A stretch of 64,000 nucleotides of DNA, from positions 29,777 to 93,776 of the forward strand of contig NZ_KQ948941.1 of assembly GCF_001514235.1 (NCBI RefSeq). Direction: 5' to 3'. Each line of letters starts with the position of its first letter. Positions within the stretch are counted from its first letter, which is position 1. The position numbers were made by a program, and so were the translations under genes. Below, in pieces: positions 42,910-51,571 of this stretch. The stretch is from Streptomyces caeruleatus (GTDB lineage Bacteria > Actinomycetota > Actinomycetes > Streptomycetales > Streptomycetaceae). The notes under the pieces were generated by a model that was not told the DNA's origin, searched no databases, and worked only from the letters and a program-made list of their open reading frames with translations.

Positions 42910-45333
42910 TCAGCTCACCCCCGCCGGCGTCCCGACCTCACCGGTCCGCTTCAGCTTCTGCCAGCGCAGGCGGCCGCCCGTCAGCGCGGTGATGCAGGAG
43001 TGGATGAGGACGAGGTACATCATCTGGCGGTAGGCGAGCTGCTGGAGCGGCATCATCAGCAGATAGCGGTACTTCTCGCGGTCGAGGCGGAAGGCGTACG
43101 CCGCGCACAGCAGCTGGACCCCGAGCACCGCCAGCCACGCGAGCAGCGCCGCCGTGAAGTCGACGAAGATCATCGAGTAGACGGTGAAGACGTCGATCAG
43201 CGGGGCGAAGACCGGCGTGACGATCTGGAAGATCACCACGAGCGGCATGCCGACCCGGCCGAAGCGGCCCGAAGGACCCTTGTCCGTCAGGGACTTGCGG
43301 TGCTTCCACAGGGCCTGCATGGTGCCGTAGGACCAGCGGTAGCGCTGGGACCACAGCTGCTTCAGGGAGCCCGGCGCCTCGGTCCACGCGCGCGCGTGCT
43401 CCTGGTAGACGACCCGCCAGCCCGCGCGGTGCATGGCGATGGTGATGTCGGTGTCCTCGGCGAGGGTGTCCTCGCTCATGCCGCCGACCTCCAGGACCGC
43501 CTCACGGCGGAAGGCGCCGATCGCGCCCGGGATGGTCGGCATGCAGCGCAGCAGGTCGTACATCCGGCGGTCGAGGTTGAAGCCCATCACGTACTCGATG
43601 TGCTGCCAGGCGCCGATGACGGTGTTGCGGTTGCCGACCTTGGCGTTGCCGGCGACCGCGCCGACCTCGGGGTCGGCGAAGGGCTGCACCAGCTGCCGTA
43701 CGGTGTCCGGCTCGAAGACCGTGTCGCCGTCCATCATCACGACGATGTCGTGACTGGCGCTGCGCACACCGTTGTTCAGCGCCGCCGGCTTGCCCGCGTT
43801 CTCCTGGCGGATGACGCGGACGTTGGTCATGCCGAGTTCGTGGGCGGCGTTGCTCGCGATCTCGGACGTGCCGTCCGACGAGCCGTCGTCCACGACGATG
43901 ATCTCGATCGGATGCGTGCTCTTCGCCAGCGAGGCGAGGGTGTTGGCGATGCACTCCTTCTCGTTGTACGCCGGGACGATCACGCTCACCGGCTGGTGGA
44001 CGGGTGGTCCCCAGCTGAACCGGCGTTTGTTGCGCTGCCGGTAGTGCCGGCGGGCGAGGAGCAGCATCATGCCGAAGCGGCCCATGACGGCGGCGCCGAC
44101 GACCATGAGGCCGACCGACAGCACCGGGACCGCCCATTCGGCGACGGCCACGGCCCCGATCAGGGCCTTGCCCTCGTAGAGGGTCGCGCCGGTGGCCTCG
44201 CGGTGGGCGGCCTGGAGGTTGGAGGTCCCCGCGCCACCGGTCTGCCCGTTCGGACCTTGCTGCGGCTGGCCGCCCGGCTGCTGTCCGGCTCCGGAACCGC
44301 CCTCCGCCTGCTGACCGACGCCGCCTGCTGCACCGGCCCCGGTCTGCTGACCGCCGGCCTGCTGGCCGCTCGCCTGCTGACCGCTCGCCTGCTGGCCACT
44401 GGCCTGCTGACCACTGGCCTGCTGACCGCTCGCCTGCTGCCCGTTCGCCGACTCCTCCTGCTGGATGGCGCCGCTGATCGTGGTGAAGGTGTAGCCCTTC
44501 GCCTTCATCTTCTCGATGTACTCCGGCAGGGCCTTGATCGTCTGCGACCGCTCGCCGCCGGCGTCGTGGAAGAGGACGGACGCGCCCGCCCCGTCCTCCG
44601 GCGTCGCCCACTTGATGATCTTCGAGACGCCGGGCCGCTTCCAGTCGTCGCTGTCGGTGTCGACGAAGACGCTGGTGTAGCCGTCCTCGCCGAGCTTCTT
44701 GTAGACGGGCCAGCTGTAGTTGTCGATGGCGTCCGTCTCCGACGAGTACGGCGCCCGGAACAGCGTCGTCGTGATGCCGGCCGCGCCCGCGAGCGCCAGC
44801 TGCGTCTGCTGCATCTCACGGTTGACGCGGGCGTCGCTCTGGTAGGAGAGGTCGACGTGGGTGAAGGTGTGGATGCCCACCTCGTTGCCCTGCTCGACCA
44901 TGTCCCCGACGATTCCCGGGTAGCGCGAGACCATCGAGCCGACCACGAAGAACGTGGCGGGGATGTCGTACTTCTTGAGGATGGCCAGGACCTGCGGCGT
45001 CCAGGTGGGGTTCGGGCCGTCGTCGAAGGTGAGCGCGATCGTCTTGTCCGGGACGGAGACGGTGGTGGCCTGGCCGCCGCGGAAGGTGAGGATCGGTCCG
45101 CCGTCGAGAATCTTGTCGGGGACCTTGCTGGAACTGGCCCCGGTACGCACCCGCTGGTCGCCGCCGACCTCGGCGCGCAGATAGCCGTCGAGCAGCATGA
45201 CGCTGGTCAGCGCGAGCAGGAGCAGTCCGGCGAGGATGACCCGGGGTTTCTGCAGGGCCGCGGCCTTGCCCGCCACTCGCTCGATGCGGGAGGGGGCGCG
45301 GCGGCGGCCGCGTGAGGGAGTCGTCGTAGTCAT
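42910..45333 (-). CDS. bifunctional polysaccharide deacetylase / GT2 polysaccharide synthase
   Basis: 807 residues. One N-terminal membrane helix (about 30-50), then an extracellular NodB deacetylase with all motifs: ALTFDDGPNP, GIHTFTHVDLS, LFRAPYSSE, DSDDWKRPG and LFHDAGG. A Gln/Gly-rich linker (about residues 300-370) contains a GQQAS array. A second helix pair leads to a cytoplasmic GT2 domain: IVPAYNEKECIANTL, IEIIVVDDGSSDGTS, MMDGDTVFEP (DxD), EDTDITIAMHR, and SQRYRWSYG (QxxRW, processive synthase), followed by four membrane helices. The same fusion occurs in streptomycete MatB, linked to a poly-N-acetylglucosamine-like adhesin. The product here is inferred to be a partly deacetylated beta-linked amino-sugar polymer. 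Confidence 0.92.
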   Translation of the reverse strand: MTTTTPSRGRRRAPSRIERVAGKAAALQKPRVILAGLLLLALTSVMLLDGYLRAEVGGDQRVRTGASSSKVPDKILDGGPILTFRGGQATTVSVPDKTIALTFDDGPNPTWTPQVLAILKKYDIPATFFVVGSMVSRYPGIVGDMVEQGNEVGIHTFTHVDLSYQSDARVNREMQQTQLALAGAAGITTTLFRAPYSSETDAIDNYSWPVYKKLGEDGYTSVFVDTDSDDWKRPGVSKIIKWATPEDGAGASVLFHDAGGERSQTIKALPEYIEKMKAKGYTFTTISGAIQQEESANGQQASGQQASGQQASGQQASGQQASGQQAGGQQTGAGAAGGVGQQAEGGSGAGQQPGGQPQQGPNGQTGGAGTSNLQAAHREATGATLYEGKALIGAVAVAEWAVPVLSVGLMVVGAAVMGRFGMMLLLARRHYRQRNKRRFSWGPPVHQPVSVIVPAYNEKECIANTLASLAKSTHPIEIIVVDDGSSDGTSEIASNAAHELGMTNVRVIRQENAGKPAALNNGVRSASHDIVVMMDGDTVFEPDTVRQLVQPFADPEVGAVAGNAKVGNRNTVIGAWQHIEYVMGFNLDRRMYDLLRCMPTIPGAIGAFRREAVLEVGGMSEDTLAEDTDITIAMHRAGWRVVYQEHARAWTEAPGSLKQLWSQRYRWSYGTMQALWKHRKSLTDKGPSGRFGRVGMPLVVIFQIVTPVFAPLIDVFTVYSMIFVDFTAALLAWLAVLGVQLLCAAYAFRLDREKYRYLLMMPLQQLAYRQMMYLVLIHSCITALTGGRLRWQKLKRTGEVGTPAGVS
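44344..44448 (-). repeat. 15-bp in-frame repeat encoding GQQAS linker
   Basis: Seven 15-bp units (plus-strand form ctgctgaccgctcgc) encode GQQAS/GQQAG pentapeptides in the linker joining the deacetylase and GT2 halves. Synonymous differences between copies (ggc/gac, gct/act) show that the array is not all recent. Confidence 0.92.
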
Positions 45334-45353
45334 GGGTGTGGGTGCTGTCCCGG

Positions 45354-45776
45354 TCAGTTGGCGGCGGCCGCAGAGGCGGAGGCGGACACGGTCGGGGCGG
45401 CGCTGGGCGGCTCGCCGGTCACGGTGCCCGTCGGCGGAGTACCGGTGGGCTTCGCGGGCGGGGTGCCGACACCGCCCTGCGGCTGGGCGCCGCCGGGGCC
45501 CGAGTTCGGGGCACCGGCCGGACCGCCGCCTCCGAAGGGGAGCAACTCGGACGGGGTGAGCGAGGTGCCGATGCCCATGAAGGCCATGCCCAGCACGACC
45601 GCGTACCCGAGACAGGCGACGCCGACCAGGAGGCCGAGGCGTCGCAGCAGCTTGGAGCGGCGTCCGGAGTTGTCAACGAACACGGGACCCTCGGCGGACC
45701 CGTTGCCGCGTTTGCGGCGGCGACCGCGCACGGCGGGTGCGGCGGCGCGGTTTTCGATGGCAGGCTCGGAATGCAT
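45354..45776 (-). CDS. small single-helix membrane protein, Pro/Gly-rich extracytoplasmic tail
   Basis: 140 residues, not a recognised family. A basic cytoplasmic part (RGRRRKRGNGSAEG, then NSGRRSKLLRRLG), one helix (LGLLVGVACLGYAVVLGMAF, about residues 47-66) and a Gly/Pro/Thr/Ala-rich tail (GGVGTPPAKPTGTPPTGT) ending in ASASAAAAN. It sits 20 bp upstream of the bifunctional synthase in the same direction, so it is probably the first gene of that operon and may be an accessory or anchor for the synthase. Function inferred from position only. Confidence 0.75.
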   Translation of the reverse strand: MHSEPAIENRAAAPAVRGRRRKRGNGSAEGPVFVDNSGRRSKLLRRLGLLVGVACLGYAVVLGMAFMGIGTSLTPSELLPFGGGGPAGAPNSGPGGAQPQGGVGTPPAKPTGTPPTGTVTGEPPSAAPTVSASASAAAAN

Positions 45777-46012
45777 TCCCCGGACATTAGGGAACCTTTA
45801 TGTGCGCACAGCTCTGTACTTCATGTGAGACGCCCATGAGAAACGTCTTAGCCTGTCCGTTCCCTGAGAGTTTCGGCGAACCTCTGCGCACTTCACAGCC
45901 ATGTGAAAGGAGTTGAGGGCCCGGACCTGGATGAGTGTGAGACATTTCCGTCCGGGATACGTACCGGGTTTTCCGGACCGGGACAGAAAACACGAAAGCG
46001 GGTACACACGTA

Positions 46013-47047
46013 ATGCGGAGTTTCCATACGGCGACGGCCGGACTCACCTGCATGTTCGCACTGGCCGTCACGGGGTGCTCCGCGGGCTCCGACGACACCG
46101 CGGACGCGGCACCGCCGACGCTGCAGCCCACCGCGTCGGCCGACGACTCGCCCTCCGAGTCGACCTCGACGACCACGTCGTACGCCCCCTACGTCAGCGC
46201 CACCGAGGCCTCCGACAACGACTCCGCCGGCTCCCCGACCGCGTACAACCTGGCCTTCGTCATCTCGGACGGCAGCGACTGCACCCCCAAGTGGAACGGT
46301 ACGACCGCCCTCTCCGACTCGGCCACGAAGTCCCGTATCGCGCAGCTCACCCAGGACGGCGCCACCGTCCGCGTCTCCTTCGGCGGTGCCTCCGGCAAGG
46401 AGCTGGCGGCGAGTTGTGACAGCGCGTCCGAGCTGGCGGCGGCGTACGGGAAGGCGCTGGACGCGGCCGGTGCCGGCCAGGCGGACTTCGACATCGAGGG
46501 TGACGAGCTGACCGACTCCGACTCGGTTGACCTGCGGTCCGAGGCGATTGCGCTGCTCCAGAAGGAGCGGAGCGATCTTGAGGTGTCCTTCACTCTGCCG
46601 GTGATGCCGTCCGGACTGGACGACGACAGCCTGGCGTTGCTGGAGTCCGCCAACGAGCACGACGTCCAGGTCTCCACCGTGAACATCATGACCATGAATT
46701 ACGGCGAGTCGTACGACGGGGACATGGGTGACTACGCCCTCACCTCGGCCAAGGCCGCGCACACGCAGTTGAAGAAGCTTTTCGGGACGTCGGACGCGGG
46801 CGCCTGGAAGGGGATGGCGTTGACGTCGATGCTTGGCGTGAACGATGTGGACGGCGAGACGTTCGCGCTTGACGACGCGGCGCAGGTGCGGGAGTTCGCG
46901 GAGGAGAAGGGGGTCGGGTGGGTGTCCATGTGGGCGACGTTTCGGGATCAGGAGTGTGGTGACGATTCGTCCGCGGATGACGCGTTGACGAATTGCAGTG
47001 GGGTGGATCAGGAGGAGGGGGCGTTTGCGGAGGCGTTTTCGGGGTGA
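46013..47047 (+). CDS. GH18 chitinase-like lipoprotein
   Basis: A 344-residue surface lipoprotein: signal with lipobox AVTGCS (Cys about residue 23), then a Ser/Thr/Asp-rich linker. The TIM-barrel region starts at YNLAFVISDGSDCTPKWNG; GATVRVSFGGASG is the substrate-binding strand and AGQADFDIEGDEL holds the GH18 catalytic pattern D-x-D-x-E (DFDIE), so the proton donor is present. MTMNYGESYDGDMG and VGWVSMWATFRDQ follow. GH18 enzymes cut beta-1,4-N-acetylglucosamine polymers. It is divergent from the deacetylase/synthase operon across 236 bp, which suggests trimming or release of that polymer. AT-richer codons appear near the 3' end. Confidence 0.87.
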   Translation: MRSFHTATAGLTCMFALAVTGCSAGSDDTADAAPPTLQPTASADDSPSESTSTTTSYAPYVSATEASDNDSAGSPTAYNLAFVISDGSDCTPKWNGTTALSDSATKSRIAQLTQDGATVRVSFGGASGKELAASCDSASELAAAYGKALDAAGAGQADFDIEGDELTDSDSVDLRSEAIALLQKERSDLEVSFTLPVMPSGLDDDSLALLESANEHDVQVSTVNIMTMNYGESYDGDMGDYALTSAKAAHTQLKKLFGTSDAGAWKGMALTSMLGVNDVDGETFALDDAAQVREFAEEKGVGWVSMWATFRDQECGDDSSADDALTNCSGVDQEEGAFAEAFSG

Positions 47048-47095
47048 GCTTGGGGACTTCCCACGGGGACTTACCAAAAAACCGGGGGCGTTTCC

Positions 47096-47701
47096 CTACC
47101 GTCGGCGGTAGACGATCCGGCCTTCCGCCACCGTCGCCACGCACGTCCCCGCACCGCGCTCGGCCAGTTCCGTCTCGTCCCGTACGTCGAACACCGCGAA
47201 CCGGGCCGCGGAGTGACGCTCCCTCGGCTCCGCGAACGTCACCGGCCACTCGGCGGCGTACGGATCGAGCGAGGGGGTTCCGCCTGGGCGCCCGATGCGG
47301 CCCATGACCGCCAGGCCGGAGCGGTGCACAGCATCCCGCACCGCGTGGTTGGTCAGTGACTCGCAAGCCGCCCGGACCGTGCCGTGTGCCAGCATCCGCT
47401 GTACCGCCCGCCGGGCACTCGCCCCCCACCGGGCGTCGTCCATGTCCAGCGCCGCCAACGCGTCCCCGGTCAGCGGCTCGGTGCCCAGCTCGTCGGCCTC
47501 GCGGGGGTCGGGGTGGTACGCCTCCTCCAGCAGCTCGTTGCCGTGGATGTTGACCAGGCCGGGCGTCAGAATGCCCGGCCATTCCCGCACCCGCGCCCGC
47601 GGATGCGCCGCGACCAGCTCCGCCAGCTGCCCCGCGTCCGCGATCCACGCGCCCTGGACGACGAGCGCGTGGCCCCTTGAGTCGGCGTGGATCGTCAGCA
47701 C
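47096..47701 (-). CDS. reduced amidohydrolase / imidazolonepropionase-like protein
   Basis: 201 residues. The N-terminal strand region and ILTPGLVNIHGNE resemble the start of amidohydrolases (PGLVNxHxH), but the HxH metal pair is replaced by HGN, and most of the TIM barrel is missing; the C-terminal GAGTCVATVAEGRIVYRRR is the small composite sandwich domain. It is therefore unlikely to be a metal hydrolase of the usual kind. It starts 8 bp after the mqnC stop on the same strand, so it is probably cotranscribed and may help the futalosine pathway. Homologues exist in streptomycetes under the name imidazolonepropionase-like domain protein (memory). Confidence 0.7.
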   Translation of the reverse strand: MLTIHADSRGHALVVQGAWIADAGQLAELVAAHPRARVREWPGILTPGLVNIHGNELLEEAYHPDPREADELGTEPLTGDALAALDMDDARWGASARRAVQRMLAHGTVRAACESLTNHAVRDAVHRSGLAVMGRIGRPGGTPSLDPYAAEWPVTFAEPRERHSAARFAVFDVRDETELAERGAGTCVATVAEGRIVYRRR

Positions 47702-47708
47702 GGGGACG

Positions 47709-48923
47709 TCAGTTGGAGGCCAGGAGCTTCAGCTCGGGGTGGGCCGTGCCGCCCTCGATCGCGGTGGACGAGATGTGGGAGGCGACCCGCTCGTCGACGG
47801 GGTCGTTCGCCGGGTCGTCGTGCACCACGATGTGCTCGTACGTCGTCGTCCGCTGCGCCGGCACCCGCCCGGCCTTGCGGATCAGGTCGATGATCTCCAG
47901 CCGGTTGGAGCGGTGCTTGGCCCCGGCGGAGGACACGACGTTCTCCTCCAGCATGATCGAGCCGAGGTCGTCGGCACCGTAGTGCAGCGACAGCTGGCCG
48001 ATCTCCTTGCCGGTGGTCAGCCAGGAGCCCTGGATGTGGGCGATGTTGTCCATGAAGAGGCGCGCGATGGCGATCATCCGCAGGTACTCGAAGATCGTGG
48101 CCTGCGTACGGCCCTTCAGGTGGTTGTTCTCGGGCTGGTAGGTGTACGGGATGAAGGCCCGGAAGCCGCCCGTGCGGTCCTGGACGTCACGGATCATCCG
48201 CAGGTGCTCGATGCGCTCGGCGTTGGTCTCGCCCGTGCCCATGAGCATGGTCGACGTGGACTCGACACCGAGGTTGTGCGCGGCCTCCATGATCTCCAGC
48301 CAGCGCTCGCCGCTCTCCTTCAGCGGGGCGATGGCCTTGCGCGGCCGCTCGGGCAGCAGCTCGGCTCCGGCGCCCGCGAAGGAGTCGAGGCCGGCCTCGT
48401 GGATCCGGGTGATGGCCTCCTCGACCGACACACCGGAGATCCGGGCCATGTGCTCGACCTCGCTCGCCCCCAGGCTGTGGATGACGAGCTGCGGGAACTC
48501 CTTCTTGATGGCGGCGAAGTGCTTCTCGTAGTACTCGACGCCGTAGTCCGGGTGGTGGCCGCCCTGGAACATGATCTGGGTGCCGCCGAGCTCGACGGTC
48601 TCGGCGCAGCGCCGCAGGATGTCGTCGAGGTCGCGGCTCCAGCCCTTGGCCGTGTCCTTGGGGGCCGCGTAGAAGGCGCAGAACTTGCACGCCGTGACGC
48701 ACACGTTCGTGTAGTTGATGTTGCGCTCGATGATGTACGTCGCGATGTGCTCGGTGCCCGCGTACCTGCGGCGGCGTACGGCGTCGGCGGCGGCGCCCAG
48801 CGCGTGCAGCGGGGCGTCGCGGTAGAGGACGAGCGCTTCCTCGGAGGTGATGCGTCCGCCCGCTGCGGCACGGTCGAGGACGGCTGTGACATCAAACGAC
48901 GTGAGGTCGGCCTTCTCGGTCAC
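47709..48923 (-). CDS. mqnC: cyclic dehypoxanthinyl futalosine synthase
   Basis: A radical-SAM enzyme of the futalosine menaquinone route, cyclising dehypoxanthine futalosine. GTG start at 48923 (about 9 nt after aaaggga), giving 404 residues; the ATG at 48944 has no ribosome site. The Fe-S motif is NVCVTACKFCAFYAAP (C-x3-C-x2-C, about residue 68). GGTQIMFQGGHHPDYGVEYY, AGAELLPERPRKAI and TSTMLMGTGET are MqnC-typical. Cotranscribed with the reduced amidohydrolase-like gene. mqnA lies 8 kb to the right on the same strand. Confidence 0.95.
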   Translation of the reverse strand: MTEKADLTSFDVTAVLDRAAAGGRITSEEALVLYRDAPLHALGAAADAVRRRRYAGTEHIATYIIERNINYTNVCVTACKFCAFYAAPKDTAKGWSRDLDDILRRCAETVELGGTQIMFQGGHHPDYGVEYYEKHFAAIKKEFPQLVIHSLGASEVEHMARISGVSVEEAITRIHEAGLDSFAGAGAELLPERPRKAIAPLKESGERWLEIMEAAHNLGVESTSTMLMGTGETNAERIEHLRMIRDVQDRTGGFRAFIPYTYQPENNHLKGRTQATIFEYLRMIAIARLFMDNIAHIQGSWLTTGKEIGQLSLHYGADDLGSIMLEENVVSSAGAKHRSNRLEIIDLIRKAGRVPAQRTTTYEHIVVHDDPANDPVDERVASHISSTAIEGGTAHPELKLLASN

Positions 48924-48995
48924 CGGGAGCGTCCCTTTCGTCAAGGGGTTGGACGGACCTGACCAGCCTACGCCAGCGCTCCCTCACCCCCGAGG

Positions 48996-49730
48996 TCAGG
49001 CCGCGTACGCCCCGATCAGCAGCCCCACGAACGCCCCGCCGAGCAGGAACGGCCCGAACGGGATCGCCGTCTTGCGCCCGGCCCGGCGCAGCAGCACGAG
49101 GGTCCAGCCGTAGAGCGCCCCGAACAGGAACCCGGCGAAGGTGCCGAGCATGACCGTCGACCAGCCGTACCAGCCCAGCGCCGCCCCCACCCCGAGCGCC
49201 AGCTTCACATCGCCGAAGCCCATGCCGCCGGGGTTGACGAGGTACAGCACGTAGTAGCCGGCGCCGAGCGCGAGCGTGGCCCACAGGGCGGTCGGCCAGT
49301 CACCGGCGTGCTCGGGGACGAGGGCGACCAGGCCGAGCAGGGCCGGGGTGGCGAGCGCCAGGGTGAGGGTCAGCGGGTTGGGCAGCCGCCGTACCCGGAA
49401 GTCGACGACGGTGAGCAGTACGCCGACGGGCGCCAGCAGCAGCCAGACGCCCAGCTCGGGCCGGGTGTCGGTGGCGGCGGCGAGGACGGCGCAGACGAGG
49501 GCGGTGACGGTGGCGAGCCCGGGAGCGCCGGGGCCGTACGGCGGCGTACCGGCCTCGCACCGCCCGCACCGGGCCCGCCCCGGCCAGCCCTCGACCGGAT
49601 GCCCACCCGGACACCGCTCCCGCCACTCCTCCCCCTCCGGCACGGAGAACCGGTACGCGGCCCGGGGCAGCAGCGCCCCCGCAGCGGCACCCCAGAGCGC
49701 GGCGACGAGCACCAGCAGGGCCGTATTCAT
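48996..49730 (-). CDS. A24-family prepilin peptidase
   Basis: A 244-residue membrane aspartic peptidase with about seven helices. Catalytic Asp residues are in LLTVVDFRVRRLPNPLT and in GGMGFGDVKLALG (GxGD), both intact. A cytoplasmic zinc loop has three visible cysteines (RCPGGH, RCGRCEAG), fewer than the usual four, so the loop may be atypical. It cleaves and methylates type IV prepilin-like leaders; no pilin or pilus assembly gene is in this window, so it may serve a distant tad/flp cluster. ATG start at 49730; the region upstream holds a 14-bp duplication. Confidence 0.9.
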   Translation of the reverse strand: MNTALLVLVAALWGAAAGALLPRAAYRFSVPEGEEWRERCPGGHPVEGWPGRARCGRCEAGTPPYGPGAPGLATVTALVCAVLAAATDTRPELGVWLLLAPVGVLLTVVDFRVRRLPNPLTLTLALATPALLGLVALVPEHAGDWPTALWATLALGAGYYVLYLVNPGGMGFGDVKLALGVGAALGWYGWSTVMLGTFAGFLFGALYGWTLVLLRRAGRKTAIPFGPFLLGGAFVGLLIGAYAA

Positions 49731-49921
49731 GGCGGATGTCCTGGGGTTGGGTACGAAGACAGGGATTCAGGGAGCGGGATACAGGGAGCGGGATATGAGG
49801 ATCTGTTGAAGGTATCGAGATCTTATGGACTCCCACCGTCCCCGTCGAAGGCGGCACCGAAGACGCACTCAGTAGAGTGCCGCGAGCAACAGCGGTCGGC
49901 GTGACACGGGGGAAGACAGCA

Positions 49922-51532
49922 GTGCGCACAACCATGGCAATCGGCATACGCGGGCCCCGGACCCGGCATCCATGGCGTACCCGAGTCACCCGCGCGCTCC
50001 TCGCCCTCTGTGCCCTGGCAGCCCTGTTCGCGACCGCCACAGCCCCGGCCCGGGCGGCCACCGACACCGCCCCGCAGGCCGCCTACCTCGCCGACCGACT
50101 CCGCGAGAACCCGGTCCACGTCACCGACCAACTCCCCCGCGAGGTACCGCAGTCCACGGCCCGCGACTTCGCCGAGGTGGCCGAGCGCACCGGCGTACCG
50201 ACGTACGTCCTCGTCCTCCCGAGCCTCAGCGGCACGGACCCGGGCCTGCTCGACGCGGTCCACGAGCGGCTCGGCCGGGACGGGCTGTACGTGCTCCTCG
50301 ACGAGTCGAGGGTGACGGACGCAGTGGCGTACGGAGTCGACGCCCCGGCGGACGACGCCTCGACGGTCGCCCTTTACGAACTCCCCTACGACGTGGGCCC
50401 GCTGCGCCGCTTCGAGCGCTTCGCCGAGGTCGTCGCGCAGGGCGACGAGAAGGCGAAGGCGCGGGCCGAGGCGGCACGCGAGAAGTACGACGACGGCGCC
50501 GAGCCCGCGAACGCGTACATCGGCTCGACCGACCGCAGCGAGCAGTCGTCCTTCACGGGCGCCCTGCTCGTCGTCGTACCGCTGCTGATCCTGGTGCTGG
50601 TTCCCTACGTACGGCGCTGGTGGCTCCGCCTTTCGCCAGCCCCCCAGGACAAGGGGATCGAGGGGACCAAGGGGGCTAAGGGGGCTAAGGGGGCCAAGGA
50701 GACCAAGAAGGGCGAGTCAGGCAAGCAGGCCAAGAGGCCGGTGGTGCCCCCGGCGAGCCGCACCCTGCGCTGGACCGTCGCGGGCCTGGCCCTCGCCTCC
50801 GCCGTCGCCGTCGTCGTGGCCGCCCCCCGCGTCTACGACCAGACCAGGTCGAGCTGGTCGCCGCCGCCCCGGGCGTTCGAGCTCAACGCCCGTCTCGACC
50901 GGGTGGCGGAAGGCCTGGCCGAGGACCCGGTGTACGCGGACCCGGAGAGCCCGCGGGTCCTGGACGCCGCTCAGCTGGACCGGCTCCAGAGCCGCATCCG
51001 TGCGTTCGCTCGCTCCGACGGTGGCGGCCCGGTCTTCGTCTCGCTCGTCCCGCAGCTGATGGAGGATGAGTCCGGGGGCGACGAGGAGGCGTTCGCCGCG
51101 GCGGTCCACGACAAGCTGGGCAAGGACGGGGTGTACGTCGTCGCCGACCCGCTGCACGGCTCCATCGACGTCTTCAACTACGGTCTGCGGCTGGACAGTT
51201 ACAGCCTCGCCTTCGACATGCCGGAATCCATCACGGTCGGCGACGCCAATGCCCTCGACGCCGACGACTACCTGATGGGCAGCCGTCTCGCCGCCCTGAT
51301 GACCGTCCTCGACAAGACCGAGCGCTCCGACGAGCCGACCACGGCCGACAGCCCGTACCCGGTCACGGACGCCGTGCGCGAGGACGAACTGCCCCCGCTC
51401 TTCGGCCCCGACTTCTGGTCGGCGCTGTTCCCGGGCGTTGTGGTGGCCGGGGCGGTCTTCGGGGTGGTGGCGGGCCTGCTGGGGATCGTGGGCAGGGCGC
51501 TGCGACGCCGGAAACCAGAACCGGCTGTGTGA
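49922..51532 (+). CDS. exported membrane protein with two copies of an unassigned domain
   Basis: 536 residues from GTG 49922 (behind gggggaag). Layout: signal peptide (about residues 16-45, ending TAPARA), domain 1 (about 50-165), a membrane helix (FTGALLVVVPLLILVLVPYV, about 217-236), a Lys/Gly-rich loop, a second helix (about 280-300), domain 2 (about 320-460) and a C-terminal helix. Domains 1 and 2 are alike: both contain L-x-E/D-P-V, a PxxL-x-A stretch, VPTYVLVLPS versus GPVFVSLVPQ, and then VHERLGRDGLYVLLDES versus VHDKLGKDGVYVVADPL. The pattern recalls TPM-type extracytoplasmic domains, but that is uncertain. Function unknown; it precedes another unknown gene on the same strand. Confidence 0.75.
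   Translation: MRTTMAIGIRGPRTRHPWRTRVTRALLALCALAALFATATAPARAATDTAPQAAYLADRLRENPVHVTDQLPREVPQSTARDFAEVAERTGVPTYVLVLPSLSGTDPGLLDAVHERLGRDGLYVLLDESRVTDAVAYGVDAPADDASTVALYELPYDVGPLRRFERFAEVVAQGDEKAKARAEAAREKYDDGAEPANAYIGSTDRSEQSSFTGALLVVVPLLILVLVPYVRRWWLRLSPAPQDKGIEGTKGAKGAKGAKETKKGESGKQAKRPVVPPASRTLRWTVAGLALASAVAVVVAAPRVYDQTRSSWSPPPRAFELNARLDRVAEGLAEDPVYADPESPRVLDAAQLDRLQSRIRAFARSDGGGPVFVSLVPQLMEDESGGDEEAFAAAVHDKLGKDGVYVVADPLHGSIDVFNYGLRLDSYSLAFDMPESITVGDANALDADDYLMGSRLAALMTVLDKTERSDEPTTADSPYPVTDAVREDELPPLFGPDFWSALFPGVVVAGAVFGVVAGLLGIVGRALRRRKPEPAV
50662..50706 (+). repeat. 9-bp tandem repeat encoding GTK/GAK tract
   Basis: Five 9-mers (ggggaccaa, gggggctaa twice, gggggccaa, ggagaccaa) encode a Lys/Gly/Ala tract in the cytoplasmic loop of the two-domain membrane protein. 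Confidence 0.85.
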
Positions 51533-51571
51533 GCGTGTGCACTGGCGAGCCACATACGTACGGGGGTTGTC

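Noticed and set aside
47096..47701. Aminodeoxyfutalosine deaminase
   Set aside because: That enzyme needs the full metal-binding amidohydrolase barrel; this protein is too short and lacks the HxH pair.
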